Source of the DNA: Pleionea sediminis
GTDB taxonomy: Bacteria > Pseudomonadota > Gammaproteobacteria > Enterobacterales > Kangiellaceae
DNA: 64,000 bases
Direction of reading: 5' to 3'
Assembly: GCF_007570825.1 (NCBI RefSeq)
Contig: NZ_SUNB01000002.1
Coordinates: 558,001-622,000, forward strand
Of this stretch, positions 35,363 through 43,331 are shown piece after piece. Made by a program: the position numbers and the translations under genes. Position 1 is the first letter of the stretch, and each line of letters begins with the position of its first letter. The notes under the pieces were generated by a model. That model was not told where the DNA came from. It did not search any database and saw only the letters and a program-made list of their open reading frames with translations.

Positions 35363-36781
35363 TTACCTCTCAAAAAGTCTTACTAACCTTTCATTTGTAA
35401 CTTTACCTTGTTGATTTATAGGTAAACTATCCACAATACGCCACTTTCTTGGCAGAACTACTGACTCGAAATGGCCCAGTAGTAACGCTTTTAATTGATT
35501 GATAAGCTTCAACTTTCCGTTCTTTAACTGTCGTTCTCCTAATGTTGACAAAACTAAGACACAACCTATGGCATTAATAGCATTATCAGACTGACTTCTT
35601 AAATGACGGCGAACTAAAATGGCTCGACATTCTTTAACTAAATTAGAGCTTGTTAGCTTATCTTCAATTTCTTGTAATGAAACTCGTTTCTCTTCAATTT
35701 TTACAACTCGATCAGCACGTCCTAATAACTTAAATTGATCAGTGTTTACAAAATCAACTTTATCACCCATTAAAAATGGATTATCCGCCATATAAATGAA
35801 TGGTGACTGAACCAGCAATTGCTGTGTTTCTTTCTCAGAGTGAGCCTTAACTTCGGGCAATAAATTCCATAAGCCAGATTTGTTATTTGGAAAAACCTGA
35901 CGCATGGCTACACCACCGGTTTCTGTTGAGCCCAATATTTCCATGGGACAGATACTGAACTGTGTATAATAATAATAACTGGTTGACTCACTTAGAGGAC
36001 CGCCAGAACTAAAAACCATCTGCATAACATCGCTCATCAACGGCTTTGACAAGACATCACCTATACGGCTCAAATGAGCTGGGCTACTGACCAGAGTACA
36101 CTTTTTAGTTTTTTTCATTACCTCATTAATTTGTTCCGGAAACTCTTGGCGTTCGGCGAAAAATATATTCTTAAAGCAGAATGGCCATAACACACGAAAT
36201 AAAAGACCATATATATGCTGATGAGAAACCGTACTAAGAAACACTGACTGAGCAACCTTTTTGCCCCAGCACTTATTTAAAACAATAACTTCGCTTAAAA
36301 TGTTTGATAATTTCTTTACTACTTTTTTAGGTTTTCCGGTGGAGCCAGACGTATAAAAAACCAAGTCGACATCAGAGTAAACAATACCTCGACTATTTGA
36401 TAAGCGACTCGAGTCTAAAAAGCAATCTCTCGAAATAACGATCGACTTTTTAGATTGAGGCAGTTCTACATCAGTTAAGACAGCATCGTATTCGCCAATC
36501 ATTTCAGATAAAGTTCCAGCCTGAACATTAGGCAACATGACGATAGTCTTACCGGTACAAACAAGGGACCAACAGGCGACTAAAAATAAGTAGCTATTAT
36601 CACAGTAAAGCAACCATCTATCGCTCTCTACTTTAGAAATCGAGTCAGATAGTTTGTGAACGCTGGAGAGAAACTCTTCACTACTTATCTCTTTCTCGCT
36701 GTAAGTAGAAACGACATGTGTTTTCGCACTATTCACCGCCAAGTCATCCAGGAACCAGAGCTTTTTTATCTGGCTAATCAT
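35363..36781 (-). CDS. apeH: ApeH-type acyl-CoA/ACP synthetase (AMP-dependent ligase)
   Basis: A 472-residue adenylating enzyme with the P-loop motif DLVFYTSGSTGKPKKV, the SVFLSTVSHQHIYG motif, LGSTETGGVAMR and the C-terminal LLGRADRVVKIEEKRVSL hinge, with the AMP-binding Lys region near the end. In APE biosynthesis ApeH activates the aryl acid starter and loads it on an acyl carrier protein. Start ATG at 36781, two bases after the apeG stop; 34 codons further upstream in frame belong to the overlapping apeG region and are not used. Confidence 0.92.
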   Translation of the reverse strand: MISQIKKLWFLDDLAVNSAKTHVVSTYSEKEISSEEFLSSVHKLSDSISKVESDRWLLYCDNSYLFLVACWSLVCTGKTIVMLPNVQAGTLSEMIGEYDAVLTDVELPQSKKSIVISRDCFLDSSRLSNSRGIVYSDVDLVFYTSGSTGKPKKVVKKLSNILSEVIVLNKCWGKKVAQSVFLSTVSHQHIYGLLFRVLWPFCFKNIFFAERQEFPEQINEVMKKTKKCTLVSSPAHLSRIGDVLSKPLMSDVMQMVFSSGGPLSESTSYYYYTQFSICPMEILGSTETGGVAMRQVFPNNKSGLWNLLPEVKAHSEKETQQLLVQSPFIYMADNPFLMGDKVDFVNTDQFKLLGRADRVVKIEEKRVSLQEIEDKLTSSNLVKECRAILVRRHLRSQSDNAINAIGCVLVLSTLGERQLKNGKLKLINQLKALLLGHFESVVLPRKWRIVDSLPINQQGKVTNERLVRLFER

Positions 36782-36783
36782 TG

Positions 36784-37341
36784 TTATTCTCGCGATACAT
36801 TTGTTTTTGGGCGCACCAAGTATTCGAGAAGAAAGATTACTCCCATAACGCAATAAGAAAGAAGGCCATTGTAAAGAGTCCAAAGCTCTAGGGTTTCATA
36901 TAGCGTTACGTACAAAGATATCATCATATTAAGTATAAAGAATAAACACCAAACTAAAGTAACCTTAAAGGTATAACTTGATAATTCCTTTGAGGAAGGC
37001 TGCCCCATGGCAATGGCAAACCGCTCGATCATATTTGGAGGCTTCTTGAGAGTCACTAAAAACAGAATCAAGAATATAAAACTAACCAACGCTGGATAAA
37101 ATAAAAACCAACTTAAAGAGTTGAATGCAACGCCTAGCAAAGCAAGTAAAAGAGCTCCTAGCGTAATAGGAACTGGGTTTATAGTTTCCGATTTAAGATG
37201 CTTTTTGAGAGCAAGTTGCCGAATAACCAGTAATACGATAAGTCCGATACCAATAGCTTTTGGCTCAAAAACTTTTATACCCAAATAAACCAGTAAAGGA
37301 TAAAGTATTAGAGCCAATCCGACAAAAATGCGAACAAACAT
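36784..37341 (-). CDS. apeG: ApeG-type COG4648 integral membrane protein
   Basis: A 185-residue hydrophobic protein with about five or six membrane helices and the conserved loop LKKPPNMIERFAIAMG (about residues 98-113). COG4648 proteins sit at this place in aryl polyene clusters and have no assigned reaction; a role in polyene placement in the membrane is a guess. The ATG at 37341 is chosen over a TTG at 37356 that lies within the end of the carrier gene. Confidence 0.85.
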   Translation of the reverse strand: MFVRIFVGLALILYPLLVYLGIKVFEPKAIGIGLIVLLVIRQLALKKHLKSETINPVPITLGALLLALLGVAFNSLSWFLFYPALVSFIFLILFLVTLKKPPNMIERFAIAMGQPSSKELSSYTFKVTLVWCLFFILNMMISLYVTLYETLELWTLYNGLLSYCVMGVIFLLEYLVRPKTNVSRE

Positions 37342-37348
37342 TGACAAG

Positions 37349-37594
37349 TTAAGCAACCAACTTCTCTATAGAATCAATAACATCAGAGACAGTTCGCACA
37401 CTTTTAAATTCTTCAGGCTTAATCTTCTTACCTGTAATTTCTTGCAACTTTATTACCAAGTCAACGGCATCTATACTGTCCAGCTCCAAATCATTGTATA
37501 AATGACTAGATTCTTGCACTTCTTCAGGATCAATCTCGAAGATTTCTTCAAGAACATCTTTTAACGTGTTTAATATTTCAGCTCTACTTTTCAC
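37349..37594 (-). CDS. apeF: acyl carrier protein, ApeF-type
   Basis: An 81-residue acyl carrier protein, Ser40 in ELDSIDAVDL carrying the phosphopantetheine arm. The four-helix pattern and acidic helix II are normal. It is one of the two canonical carriers in the cluster and resembles the plus-strand carrier at 23835-24098 (about half identical by eye). Lies 15 bp after apeE. Confidence 0.93.
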   Translation of the reverse strand: MKSRAEILNTLKDVLEEIFEIDPEEVQESSHLYNDLELDSIDAVDLVIKLQEITGKKIKPEEFKSVRTVSDVIDSIEKLVA

Positions 37595-37609
37595 AATTGT
37601 TTCCTTGAA

Positions 37610-37864
37610 TTACTGATTTGACTCAATAAACTTGGCAATACTCGAAATACTTTGAAAGTGCTTCTTGTTATCTTCCGAATTTGCATCGAGTTTAATTTGA
37701 AATTTTTTCTGAATGGCAACACCAATTTCTAGTGCATCTATTGAGTCGAGCCCTAAACCATCAGCAAACAATGGTTCGTTCGAGTCAATGTCTTCACTTG
37801 TCATATCTTCAAGTTCTAAAGTATCTATAATCAATACTTTCAATTCTTGTTCAAGTTGGCTCAT
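37610..37864 (-). CDS. apeE: acyl carrier protein, ApeE-type
   Basis: An 84-residue acyl carrier protein with Ser41 in GLGLDSIDALEIG. Divergent from ApeF, as the E/F pair is in other APE clusters, where the two carriers have different tasks. Its ATG overlaps the apeD stop (ATGA), so the genes are coupled. Confidence 0.93.
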   Translation of the reverse strand: MSQLEQELKVLIIDTLELEDMTSEDIDSNEPLFADGLGLDSIDALEIGVAIQKKFQIKLDANSEDNKKHFQSISSIAKFIESNQ

Positions 37865-38637
37865 AACAAATTTGCTTCCTCTGTAAAGTAATCTTTTAAG
37901 TACTTTGTTAAATAACGTGCTTGTTTACTTTCCATTGAACTTTTTTCTAAAAATTGACTTACATTTAAGTCTTCACCAACTTTTAGTGTTATGTGAAAAG
38001 GACTTTTAGGCACCTTATACCAAGGTACGTTTTTCATTAATGCCGGAGGATTACAAGTTATAGTCACCGGCGTAATATTTTTTTTCGCACTTAACGCTAT
38101 CCGAGCAGAACCACGTTGCAATTTAATCTCTTCTCCAGGTACACTTCGAGTACCTTCGGGAAAAATAATAAGTGACTGTCCATCATCAAGAGACTTTTTA
38201 CAGCTATCAATTAACTCTTCTGGATCGTCAGAGTTACTGGTATAGTCTGCAGCACTGATAATGCTACGAACTAATGGATTCTTAAATAGGGACTTTTTAA
38301 CAATACAATTTGTTTCTGGTAACAATGAAATTAAAAGAACCACATCGATCAAAGTTGGATGAGATGCCAAAATCAGCTGGCCTCCTCGACGAGATAACTT
38401 CTCTTCGTTAATTACCTTAAACTTCATAATTCCCAAGTTAACCATATGTTGGATAAACCAACGAAAGCAATTATGAATTGTTTTCTGAGCGACTCTTTTA
38501 CGTTTATATTTATCCCTTATTGCTAACCGTATCCAAATAAATACGGAAAACGTTAACAGCAAGCCACCAAGACCAAATAGTAAAAAGCACCACCCCGTCG
38601 CTATAACTCGCCAATAATAATTAATTCTGGAGTTCAC
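37861..38637 (-). CDS. apeD: ApeD-type acyltransferase (PlsC/LPLAT family)
   Basis: A 258-residue membrane-bound acyltransferase. An N-terminal hydrophobic helix (about residues 10-35) is followed by the catalytic HX4D motif in LASHPTLIDVVLL and by IIFPEGTRS, the second conserved block. It should transfer an acyl chain to a glycerol- or sugar-type acceptor when the polyene lipid is built. The start is uncertain: I use a GTG at 38637 that overlaps the end of apeC by 17 bases. The frame extends to an ATG at 38685, and the GGAAGA near the GTG is closer than usual. Confidence 0.85.
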   Translation of the reverse strand: MNSRINYYWRVIATGWCFLLFGLGGLLLTFSVFIWIRLAIRDKYKRKRVAQKTIHNCFRWFIQHMVNLGIMKFKVINEEKLSRRGGQLILASHPTLIDVVLLISLLPETNCIVKKSLFKNPLVRSIISAADYTSNSDDPEELIDSCKKSLDDGQSLIIFPEGTRSVPGEEIKLQRGSARIALSAKKNITPVTITCNPPALMKNVPWYKVPKSPFHITLKVGEDLNVSQFLEKSSMESKQARYLTKYLKDYFTEEANLL

Positions 38638-39370
38638 TCTTCCAACACCAATTAGAATTACCATTAATAACTTGGCAGTCGTCATTTTCCGACAACATTA
38701 AGCGCAACAACGAAAGAACGGGCATCTCAGAGCATTTCAAGGTAGCGCTACACGACGTCAATTTTAAATTTGCTTTTCGGGCAGGTTCATCGTTAGGTTT
38801 ATTGAGCGACACCAAAAAAGCAGCAGCAACCGAGTACTCTTGATAATCTATAAACTGTTCATAATTGCCCGGCACCGGTTCATCAGCAATGACAACCAGA
38901 ACTCTATCGCTCTCCTCAGACTTTAACCAGCCGTAAGCTTCAATGAAGCATTGTTCTAGAGTTTGAACACCTGCGGCAATTGAAGTCGATGGCTGCTTAT
39001 TTCCCGTCAATATTGAATATAAACCGCTCGCTGTATTATGAACTGACATGCTAAAAGCAGTAGGAGATAGTGGTTCTTGCTCAATCAAACTTTCAAGTAG
39101 TTGGCTAGTACGATGAAATTCCCCATGCCTCGAGCCAAAAATGGTTATGACATTATCCCCAACTGTATTAGCCTGATTGGCAGCTAATAATGACATTTTT
39201 GTTAATCGACTAAATCGCCTTCTTTGCATTGGAGGGACAAATTTTACGTCTGCTTGCCCCTCAGGCAGTATCTCCCGACTACCCATTGCCCATTCTTTCC
39301 ACTCTGGAAGGCTGTTTAAACCAGGAGCCCAAGCAAACCAGTGTTCTATATAAAAGGAAATATCGACCAT
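38621..39370 (-). CDS. apeC: ApeC-type chain-length-factor-like ketosynthase
   Basis: A 249-residue protein of the ketosynthase N-terminal-like family (about 60% the length of a full ketosynthase). Where the active-site Cys of a ketosynthase would be it has FSMSVHNTASGL, so no catalytic Cys. This is the ApeC partner that pairs with ApeO as an uncommon short chain-length factor. It is the first gene of the long operon apeC-to-apeR and is preceded by a promoter and an inverted repeat. The Shine-Dalgarno site is weak. Confidence 0.85.
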   Translation of the reverse strand: MVDISFYIEHWFAWAPGLNSLPEWKEWAMGSREILPEGQADVKFVPPMQRRRFSRLTKMSLLAANQANTVGDNVITIFGSRHGEFHRTSQLLESLIEQEPLSPTAFSMSVHNTASGLYSILTGNKQPSTSIAAGVQTLEQCFIEAYGWLKSEESDRVLVVIADEPVPGNYEQFIDYQEYSVAAAFLVSLNKPNDEPARKANLKLTSCSATLKCSEMPVLSLLRLMLSENDDCQVINGNSNWCWKSELQN

Positions 39371-39464
39371 AAATACACTTAAAGATCAGTAAGGTAGCGC
39401 AAATAGTTAAAGCAATGCCTTAAAAATGCCTAAATATTTTTTTAAGGTATCGACTGTATACCCC

Positions 39465-39487
39465 TACTGTTGCGGGGCGCAATAGTA
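39465..39487 (-). promoter_or_regulatory. inverted repeat overlapping the apeC promoter -10 region
   Basis: Minus strand: TACTATTGCG, CCC, CGCAACAGTA, a 10-bp inverted repeat with one mismatch. It covers the -10 of the promoter at 39482-39510 and the likely start site. It could be an operator or an early RNA hairpin; which of the two is unknown. Confidence 0.5.
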
Positions 39488-39510
39488 CGTTTCTTGTCTT
39501 AAAAAAGCAA
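39482..39510 (-). promoter_or_regulatory. candidate promoter of the apeC-apeR operon
   Basis: Minus-strand TTGCTT, a 17-base spacer and TACTAT, about 110 bases ahead of the apeC start. It is the only good promoter-like pair in the 245-bp gap between the phosphopantetheinyl transferase gene and apeC, which suggests the two upstream genes form a separate transcript. Confidence 0.55.
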
Positions 39511-39615
39511 TTGAGATTTCTAATTTTAGGCCTTATCCAGAGGTCTTCAAGCGAAAAAACGAAATCACCTAGTCAATCTGAAGGCACACTTTAGCAGTCA
39601 AAGTAGCGCAGATAC

Positions 39616-40278
39616 TTATGTAAATAGATCATTATCGTAGTATTTGAGCTTGGGTACTTGATTTGTGTTCCCTATACAAATAGCTAGCATGAGTTCTTCA
39701 TTAAGTTTTCTGTTAACAAAAGTCCAAGGCTGAGTATCAATGATAATTTGCTTAACTAGACAGAATTCGCCTACCTTTGTTTCCTCACTCAGATGTCGAG
39801 CCATATCAATATTGGCCCATAAATCTGAGCGTACCGCCTTCGTAAAAGCTTCCAATCTCGTCCAAGTAAGGTAAAACATCTCCTTCATGGATGATCGATC
39901 ACCTTTATACTCAAGGTTTAATTGTTGACACAAGCCAGCTAAATTAGAACGTTCAGTGATCCTTTCGAGATCGATACCTATTTGCTTGAAATGCCCTATG
40001 ACAAACACCGAATGCTGCCTGCAGTGAGAAATAGACACAAAGAAATCATCGATAACCACATCATTAAAATCGCACCACAAAACCGGACAACCATTACTTT
40101 CATGTTTTAAGCTTAATGAAGTGTCGAATGGATAAGCCTTTAAGGCCTTTTGAACCCAATTATGAGTTTGTTCTCTCCAACTTTTCTTTTGCTTTTGAAC
40201 TGACAACTCAAAATCAGTGTCAAATGAGCGACTCCAAATATGGATTTCATCCATGTCAGGTAACTTAAGATTATCCAT
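39616..40278 (-). CDS. Sfp-type 4'-phosphopantetheinyl transferase (minus-strand copy)
   Basis: A 220-residue Sfp-type transferase that moves the phosphopantetheine arm of CoA to carrier proteins. Motifs: FVSISHCRQ, the metal-binding QIGIDLERI, and WTRLEAFTKA with the catalytic Glu and Lys. The Lys of the usual KEA pair is Leu, as in the second copy. AGGA seven bases upstream fits the ATG at 40278. It lies 22 bp after the methyltransferase and 245 bp before apeC, and presumably activates ApeE, ApeF and the extra carrier. Confidence 0.9.
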   Translation of the reverse strand: MDNLKLPDMDEIHIWSRSFDTDFELSVQKQKKSWREQTHNWVQKALKAYPFDTSLSLKHESNGCPVLWCDFNDVVIDDFFVSISHCRQHSVFVIGHFKQIGIDLERITERSNLAGLCQQLNLEYKGDRSSMKEMFYLTWTRLEAFTKAVRSDLWANIDMARHLSEETKVGEFCLVKQIIIDTQPWTFVNRKLNEELMLAICIGNTNQVPKLKYYDNDLFT

Positions 40279-40300
40279 CTATCATTCCTGTCACTCTCAA

Positions 40301-41029
40301 CTAGAGCTTAGGCTTTCTAGCGATTAAATTGACTAACGTCTCCTCTTTATCTCGCTTTGGCTTTATTCCAAACCAATTTTCTGAAATACCTAAATCTTCC
40401 CTGCTCCACCACAAATAGGGAAAAGAAATTTGTGCTTCATCAATTTCAAAGCCAGCATTTCGAATAAGCTCAATATATTCCTCTGCCGTTTTTTGTACCT
40501 TCATTGGATGTCTGAACAACAGACGAATCATCCACGAATGAATATACCGCTTAGTAGATTCAGCAAACATTAATATACCGCCGGGCTTTAATACCCGAAA
40601 ATACTCTTGGATAGCCTTTTCTTGATAAATTAAGTGATGGAAAGTTTGATGACAAAATAATAAATCCACCGAATTATCGGGTAATAAGAGATTTGAGTTT
40701 GAACACTTCAAAAACTGAACCGATGTGAGATTGTGCTTGCCACACTCATCTTTAGCTCTCTGTAACATTTCAGGATCTATATCAATCGCTATCATTTCAT
40801 CTGGTGAAAATCGATCGTTAAGTTTTTTTAACGAACGTCCAAAACCACATCCTACGTCAACGATAGTCGAAAAAGATACAGGCTCCTCAGCGAGCAACCT
40901 TGTCAAATCTTTTAAGGCGACTTCTAATACGTGATCTGTCCAAACTCCTGTTTTAAGAAACCATTTTCCAAATCGTGTTTCCGGAACATGGGCCTCTGAA
41001 TAAGATATTTCTTTAGTACTGTTTGTCAT
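40301..41029 (-). CDS. class I SAM-dependent methyltransferase
   Basis: A 242-residue methyltransferase with motif I VDVGCGFGRSL, the acidic loop IDIDPEML, NSVDLLFCHQTFHHL, and the PGGILMFAEST segment. In known aryl polyene clusters a methyltransferase (apeB position) methylates the aryl head group, an attractive role here, but the substrate cannot be read from the sequence. The start is the ATG at 41029 with GAGAG upstream; a TTG at 41041 is in frame. Co-directional with the transferase that follows. Confidence 0.88.
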   Translation of the reverse strand: MTNSTKEISYSEAHVPETRFGKWFLKTGVWTDHVLEVALKDLTRLLAEEPVSFSTIVDVGCGFGRSLKKLNDRFSPDEMIAIDIDPEMLQRAKDECGKHNLTSVQFLKCSNSNLLLPDNSVDLLFCHQTFHHLIYQEKAIQEYFRVLKPGGILMFAESTKRYIHSWMIRLLFRHPMKVQKTAEEYIELIRNAGFEIDEAQISFPYLWWSREDLGISENWFGIKPKRDKEETLVNLIARKPKL

Positions 41030-41059
41030 TCTATCTCTCAAAAAGAATAATAAAGATTT

Positions 41060-41094
41060 ACTTATAAGTATCCACTATTACTACTTTAAGTAGT
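41060..41094. promoter_or_regulatory. two short palindromes in the divergent methyltransferase/lipoprotein region
   Basis: ACTTATAAGT (41060-41069) and ACTACTT-T-AAGTAGT (41080-41094) lie between the two diverging genes. Both are perfect but AT-rich and short, so they may be chance; listed as possible regulator sites. Confidence 0.25.
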
Positions 41095-41238
41095 TGGCAT
41101 TAATACACAAGTGCAAAAATTGATAACTGTCTATCTATTATAATAAGATACCGCGCTGAAATTGATTATACCTTAACTAACTTCATAGTTCTTACTAACG
41201 AAGAGCCCACTAACCGATTGTATTTTAAGGAATTTATT

Positions 41239-41643
41239 ATGAAAAGCGTATATATAAAAGCTTTTGGACTTGTAATACTAAGTTTATTTTTAATGTCTTG
41301 CAGAAGCCTGACGCCTATAAACAACATTGAAAATGCACCTGTATTAAACTTAACTGGCAAAAAATACACTACCGAACAAGTAAAAACAGCTATTATTCGA
41401 GCTGGAATCACCAGAGGTTGGGTAATCCAGGAAATTAAGCCAGGCCTACTTCAGGGAGATATCAACGTTCGTGGTAAGCATAACGTCACAGTTGAAATTC
41501 CTTATAATCAAGAATCGTATAGCATCATCTTCAAGAAAAGTGATTTACCTCAAAAGTCAGGCAAAATTCATCCTAAGTATAATATTTGGATAAACAACTT
41601 GAATTCAGATATCAGAGTTCAATTAACTTCGCTTAATTTATAG
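41239..41643 (+). CDS. small lipoprotein at the edge of the APE cluster
   Basis: A 134-residue lipoprotein with the lipobox LFLMSC (Cys at about 21). The mature domain has IRAGITRGWVIQEIKPGLLQG and KYNIWINNL, features I know from a widespread group of small uncharacterised proteobacterial lipoproteins. AAGGA seven bases before the ATG at 41239 sets the start; the TTG at 41218 is not needed. It is divergent from the methyltransferase gene. Function unknown; a link to polyene transport is possible but unproven. Confidence 0.8.
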   Translation: MKSVYIKAFGLVILSLFLMSCRSLTPINNIENAPVLNLTGKKYTTEQVKTAIIRAGITRGWVIQEIKPGLLQGDINVRGKHNVTVEIPYNQESYSIIFKKSDLPQKSGKIHPKYNIWINNLNSDIRVQLTSLNL

Positions 41644-41739
41644 AAGAATAGTTAAAAGACTTTCTGATAATGTATGAGGTAGTACTAAAGACTGAACTGC
41701 CTCATACTGAACCTGCCTAAGAAAACAACTCTAGTTTAT

Positions 41740-42407
41740 TTATAAAACCTCAATAATCAACCCACCAACCAAATACATCAACAATGATGTCTCTAGACTA
41801 ATAAACAAGTATACCCAAATTGAAGAATAATCTTGTTGCATGGGGATTTGCTGTTTTAGCAAATCAAGCACGACTTCAGATGTCAATTTTCGTTGAATTG
41901 TTATTGCATAGAAATTATCAAAAGCGTTAGGGACTCTTCAAGGATCCCCTGCTGAATTTCATCGGTTACCACAACAGAAGGCAACACAACCAATGTAATG
42001 CTGTCACAAGCTAATAGCCGAAACATTGCCCTATCGTTTACCTCAGCCTGAATATCTGGGGTTACAGCCAGGTTGCACAAAGTGATTGAAAAGCTGTTCT
42101 AATCTCGGTGTTTTTTCCCACTAAAACCCATCGCATATCATCCAACCCTTTAGGAAAACTTGATGATACTTTCCCCTTTTGGGTACAACTATAGTCGGTG
42201 GTTGACGAGATACCAGCAATGATTGCCTGAGAAGATCTTGTTTTTCAATGCTGTAGAACGATTGGTCCGCTCGAGGTCCAACTCATGATTCGTCAGGCCA
42301 TCGAGCAGACCATTCGTTTCCTGCGAAAATAACGAAAAGCTAACATGCGGATTCGCAAGCAAAGGACTCATAAAATTCCTGTAATTATTTGATTTAAGAA
42401 AGTTCAA
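41740..42407 (-). pseudogene. decayed LysR-type regulator (NhaR-like effector domain remnant)
   Basis: Minus-strand fragments in different frames line up in order with the effector domain of LysR/NhaR-type regulators. They are ANPHVSFSLFSQETNGLLDG with TNHELDLERTNRST (near 42300-42370), then SFPKGLDDMRWVLVGKNTEI (near 42110-42160), then TPDIQAEVNDRAMF and LVVLPSVVVTDEIQQGIL (near 41960-42060), then NFYAITIQRKLTSEVVLDLL (near 41860-41920). The first fragment ends at a stop at 42189, and at least three frame changes or stops interrupt the rest. The DNA-binding N-terminus is missing: upstream of 42407 is intergenic. It lies between the small lipoprotein and the second phosphopantetheinyl transferase. 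Confidence 0.8.
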
Positions 42408-42552
42408 TCTATTTACGCCAAATATCGATATAGTGGGCCTGATAAGTGAGCCTTAATACTTATGATATTAGCTTATAAACATCACTGATTAACTTCACAT
42501 AATCTGAATAAACCGTCTACACTAAATGTGTTGGTATTAATATAGAAACGAT

Positions 42553-43173
42553 ATGCACTCATTACCCGACGATAATAAAATACATTTATGGCGCACGCAG
42601 TTTCCTGTGACGACATCGCAGCCTGTCAGAGAACAAAAGAAATCATGGCAAAAACTCACTCATGACTGGATAGATGACATTTTAATATCGCAATATGGAT
42701 TATCGAAAGAAGAAGCTCATATTGATTATCATGATAGTGGTAAACCTTACCTTAGTAACCTAGCCGATAAGGTGAATATCAGCATTAGCCACTCTTTTGA
42801 GCTTGCCTCTTTTGCAATATCATCAATACCCGAAATGGGTATCGACTTAGAGAAGAAAATTCCCAAAAAAAACTTAAACATGTTGTGGGAAAAATTGAAT
42901 CGATTTGAAGAGTCTTTAACCGCTGAGCGATTTTATGCAGTTTGGACTCAACTTGAAGCTTACACCAAAGCCCAAGGAAGTTCGATAGTTGAGAGTCAGT
43001 ACATAACCGAAAAACTACTTTCACTACCAAAAGAAAAGTTGATACACGGCGTATTTAATGAGAAGTCATGGTACTTTTATACCGATGAAAATGACAACTC
43101 AACTTTGTCGATTGCTTTGCATTCGAATGCTCCAGTCGAAGTCAACTGCTTATCTGAATCAATAAATGCCTAA
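42553..43173 (+). CDS. Sfp-type 4'-phosphopantetheinyl transferase (plus-strand copy)
   Basis: A 206-residue homologue of the minus-strand transferase at 39616-40278, with the same layout. It has LPDDNKIHLW, REQKKSWQKLTHDW, VNISISHS, the metal site MGIDLEKK and WTQLEAYTKA. As in the first copy, Leu replaces the usual Lys of the KEA motif, and Glu and the final Lys are retained. It is probably functional. It stands alone on the plus strand, downstream of the LysR remnant, and may have a different carrier preference. Its Shine-Dalgarno site is weak. Confidence 0.88.
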   Translation: MHSLPDDNKIHLWRTQFPVTTSQPVREQKKSWQKLTHDWIDDILISQYGLSKEEAHIDYHDSGKPYLSNLADKVNISISHSFELASFAISSIPEMGIDLEKKIPKKNLNMLWEKLNRFEESLTAERFYAVWTQLEAYTKAQGSSIVESQYITEKLLSLPKEKLIHGVFNEKSWYFYTDENDNSTLSIALHSNAPVEVNCLSESINA

Positions 43174-43269
43174 TACGCACGCAGGTGACAGCTAGACCAG
43201 GTAAAATATCTCATTCGTTAGGTAATAATTATTTTCCAAAATATTGTTCGACACTATATAAGCGAATTA

Positions 43270-43297
43270 ATTGACATTTGACAAACGTGATGTATTT
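43270..43297 (+). promoter_or_regulatory. promoter of the DUF3015 gene
   Basis: A perfect TTGACA, a 16-base spacer and TATTTT. A leader of about 30 bases with the AAAGGAG ribosome site follows, then the ATG at 43332. Confidence 0.65.
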
Positions 43298-43331
43298 TTG
43301 AAATGAACCCCAAAAAAAGGAGCAACAAAAA

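Noticed and set aside
24095-39370. Fatty-acid synthase operon
   Set aside because: Ketosynthases, reductase and dehydratases are present but fabD, fabI and plsX are not; a ligase, MMPL exporter, LolA-like protein and ammonia lyase fit aryl polyene synthesis.
24095-41029. Flexirubin/dialkylresorcinol cluster
   Set aside because: No DarA/DarB-type genes for the resorcinol half are seen; only the aryl polyene half is present.
42189-42407. 72-codon frame taken as a stand-alone small gene
   Set aside because: Its product matches the middle of a LysR effector domain and the rest follows in other frames, so it is part of a pseudogene.
43190-43331. Search for tRNA, CRISPR or insertion-sequence traces around the cluster borders
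   Set aside because: No cloverleaf, repeat-spacer pattern, transposase frame or terminal inverted repeats could be found at either border.
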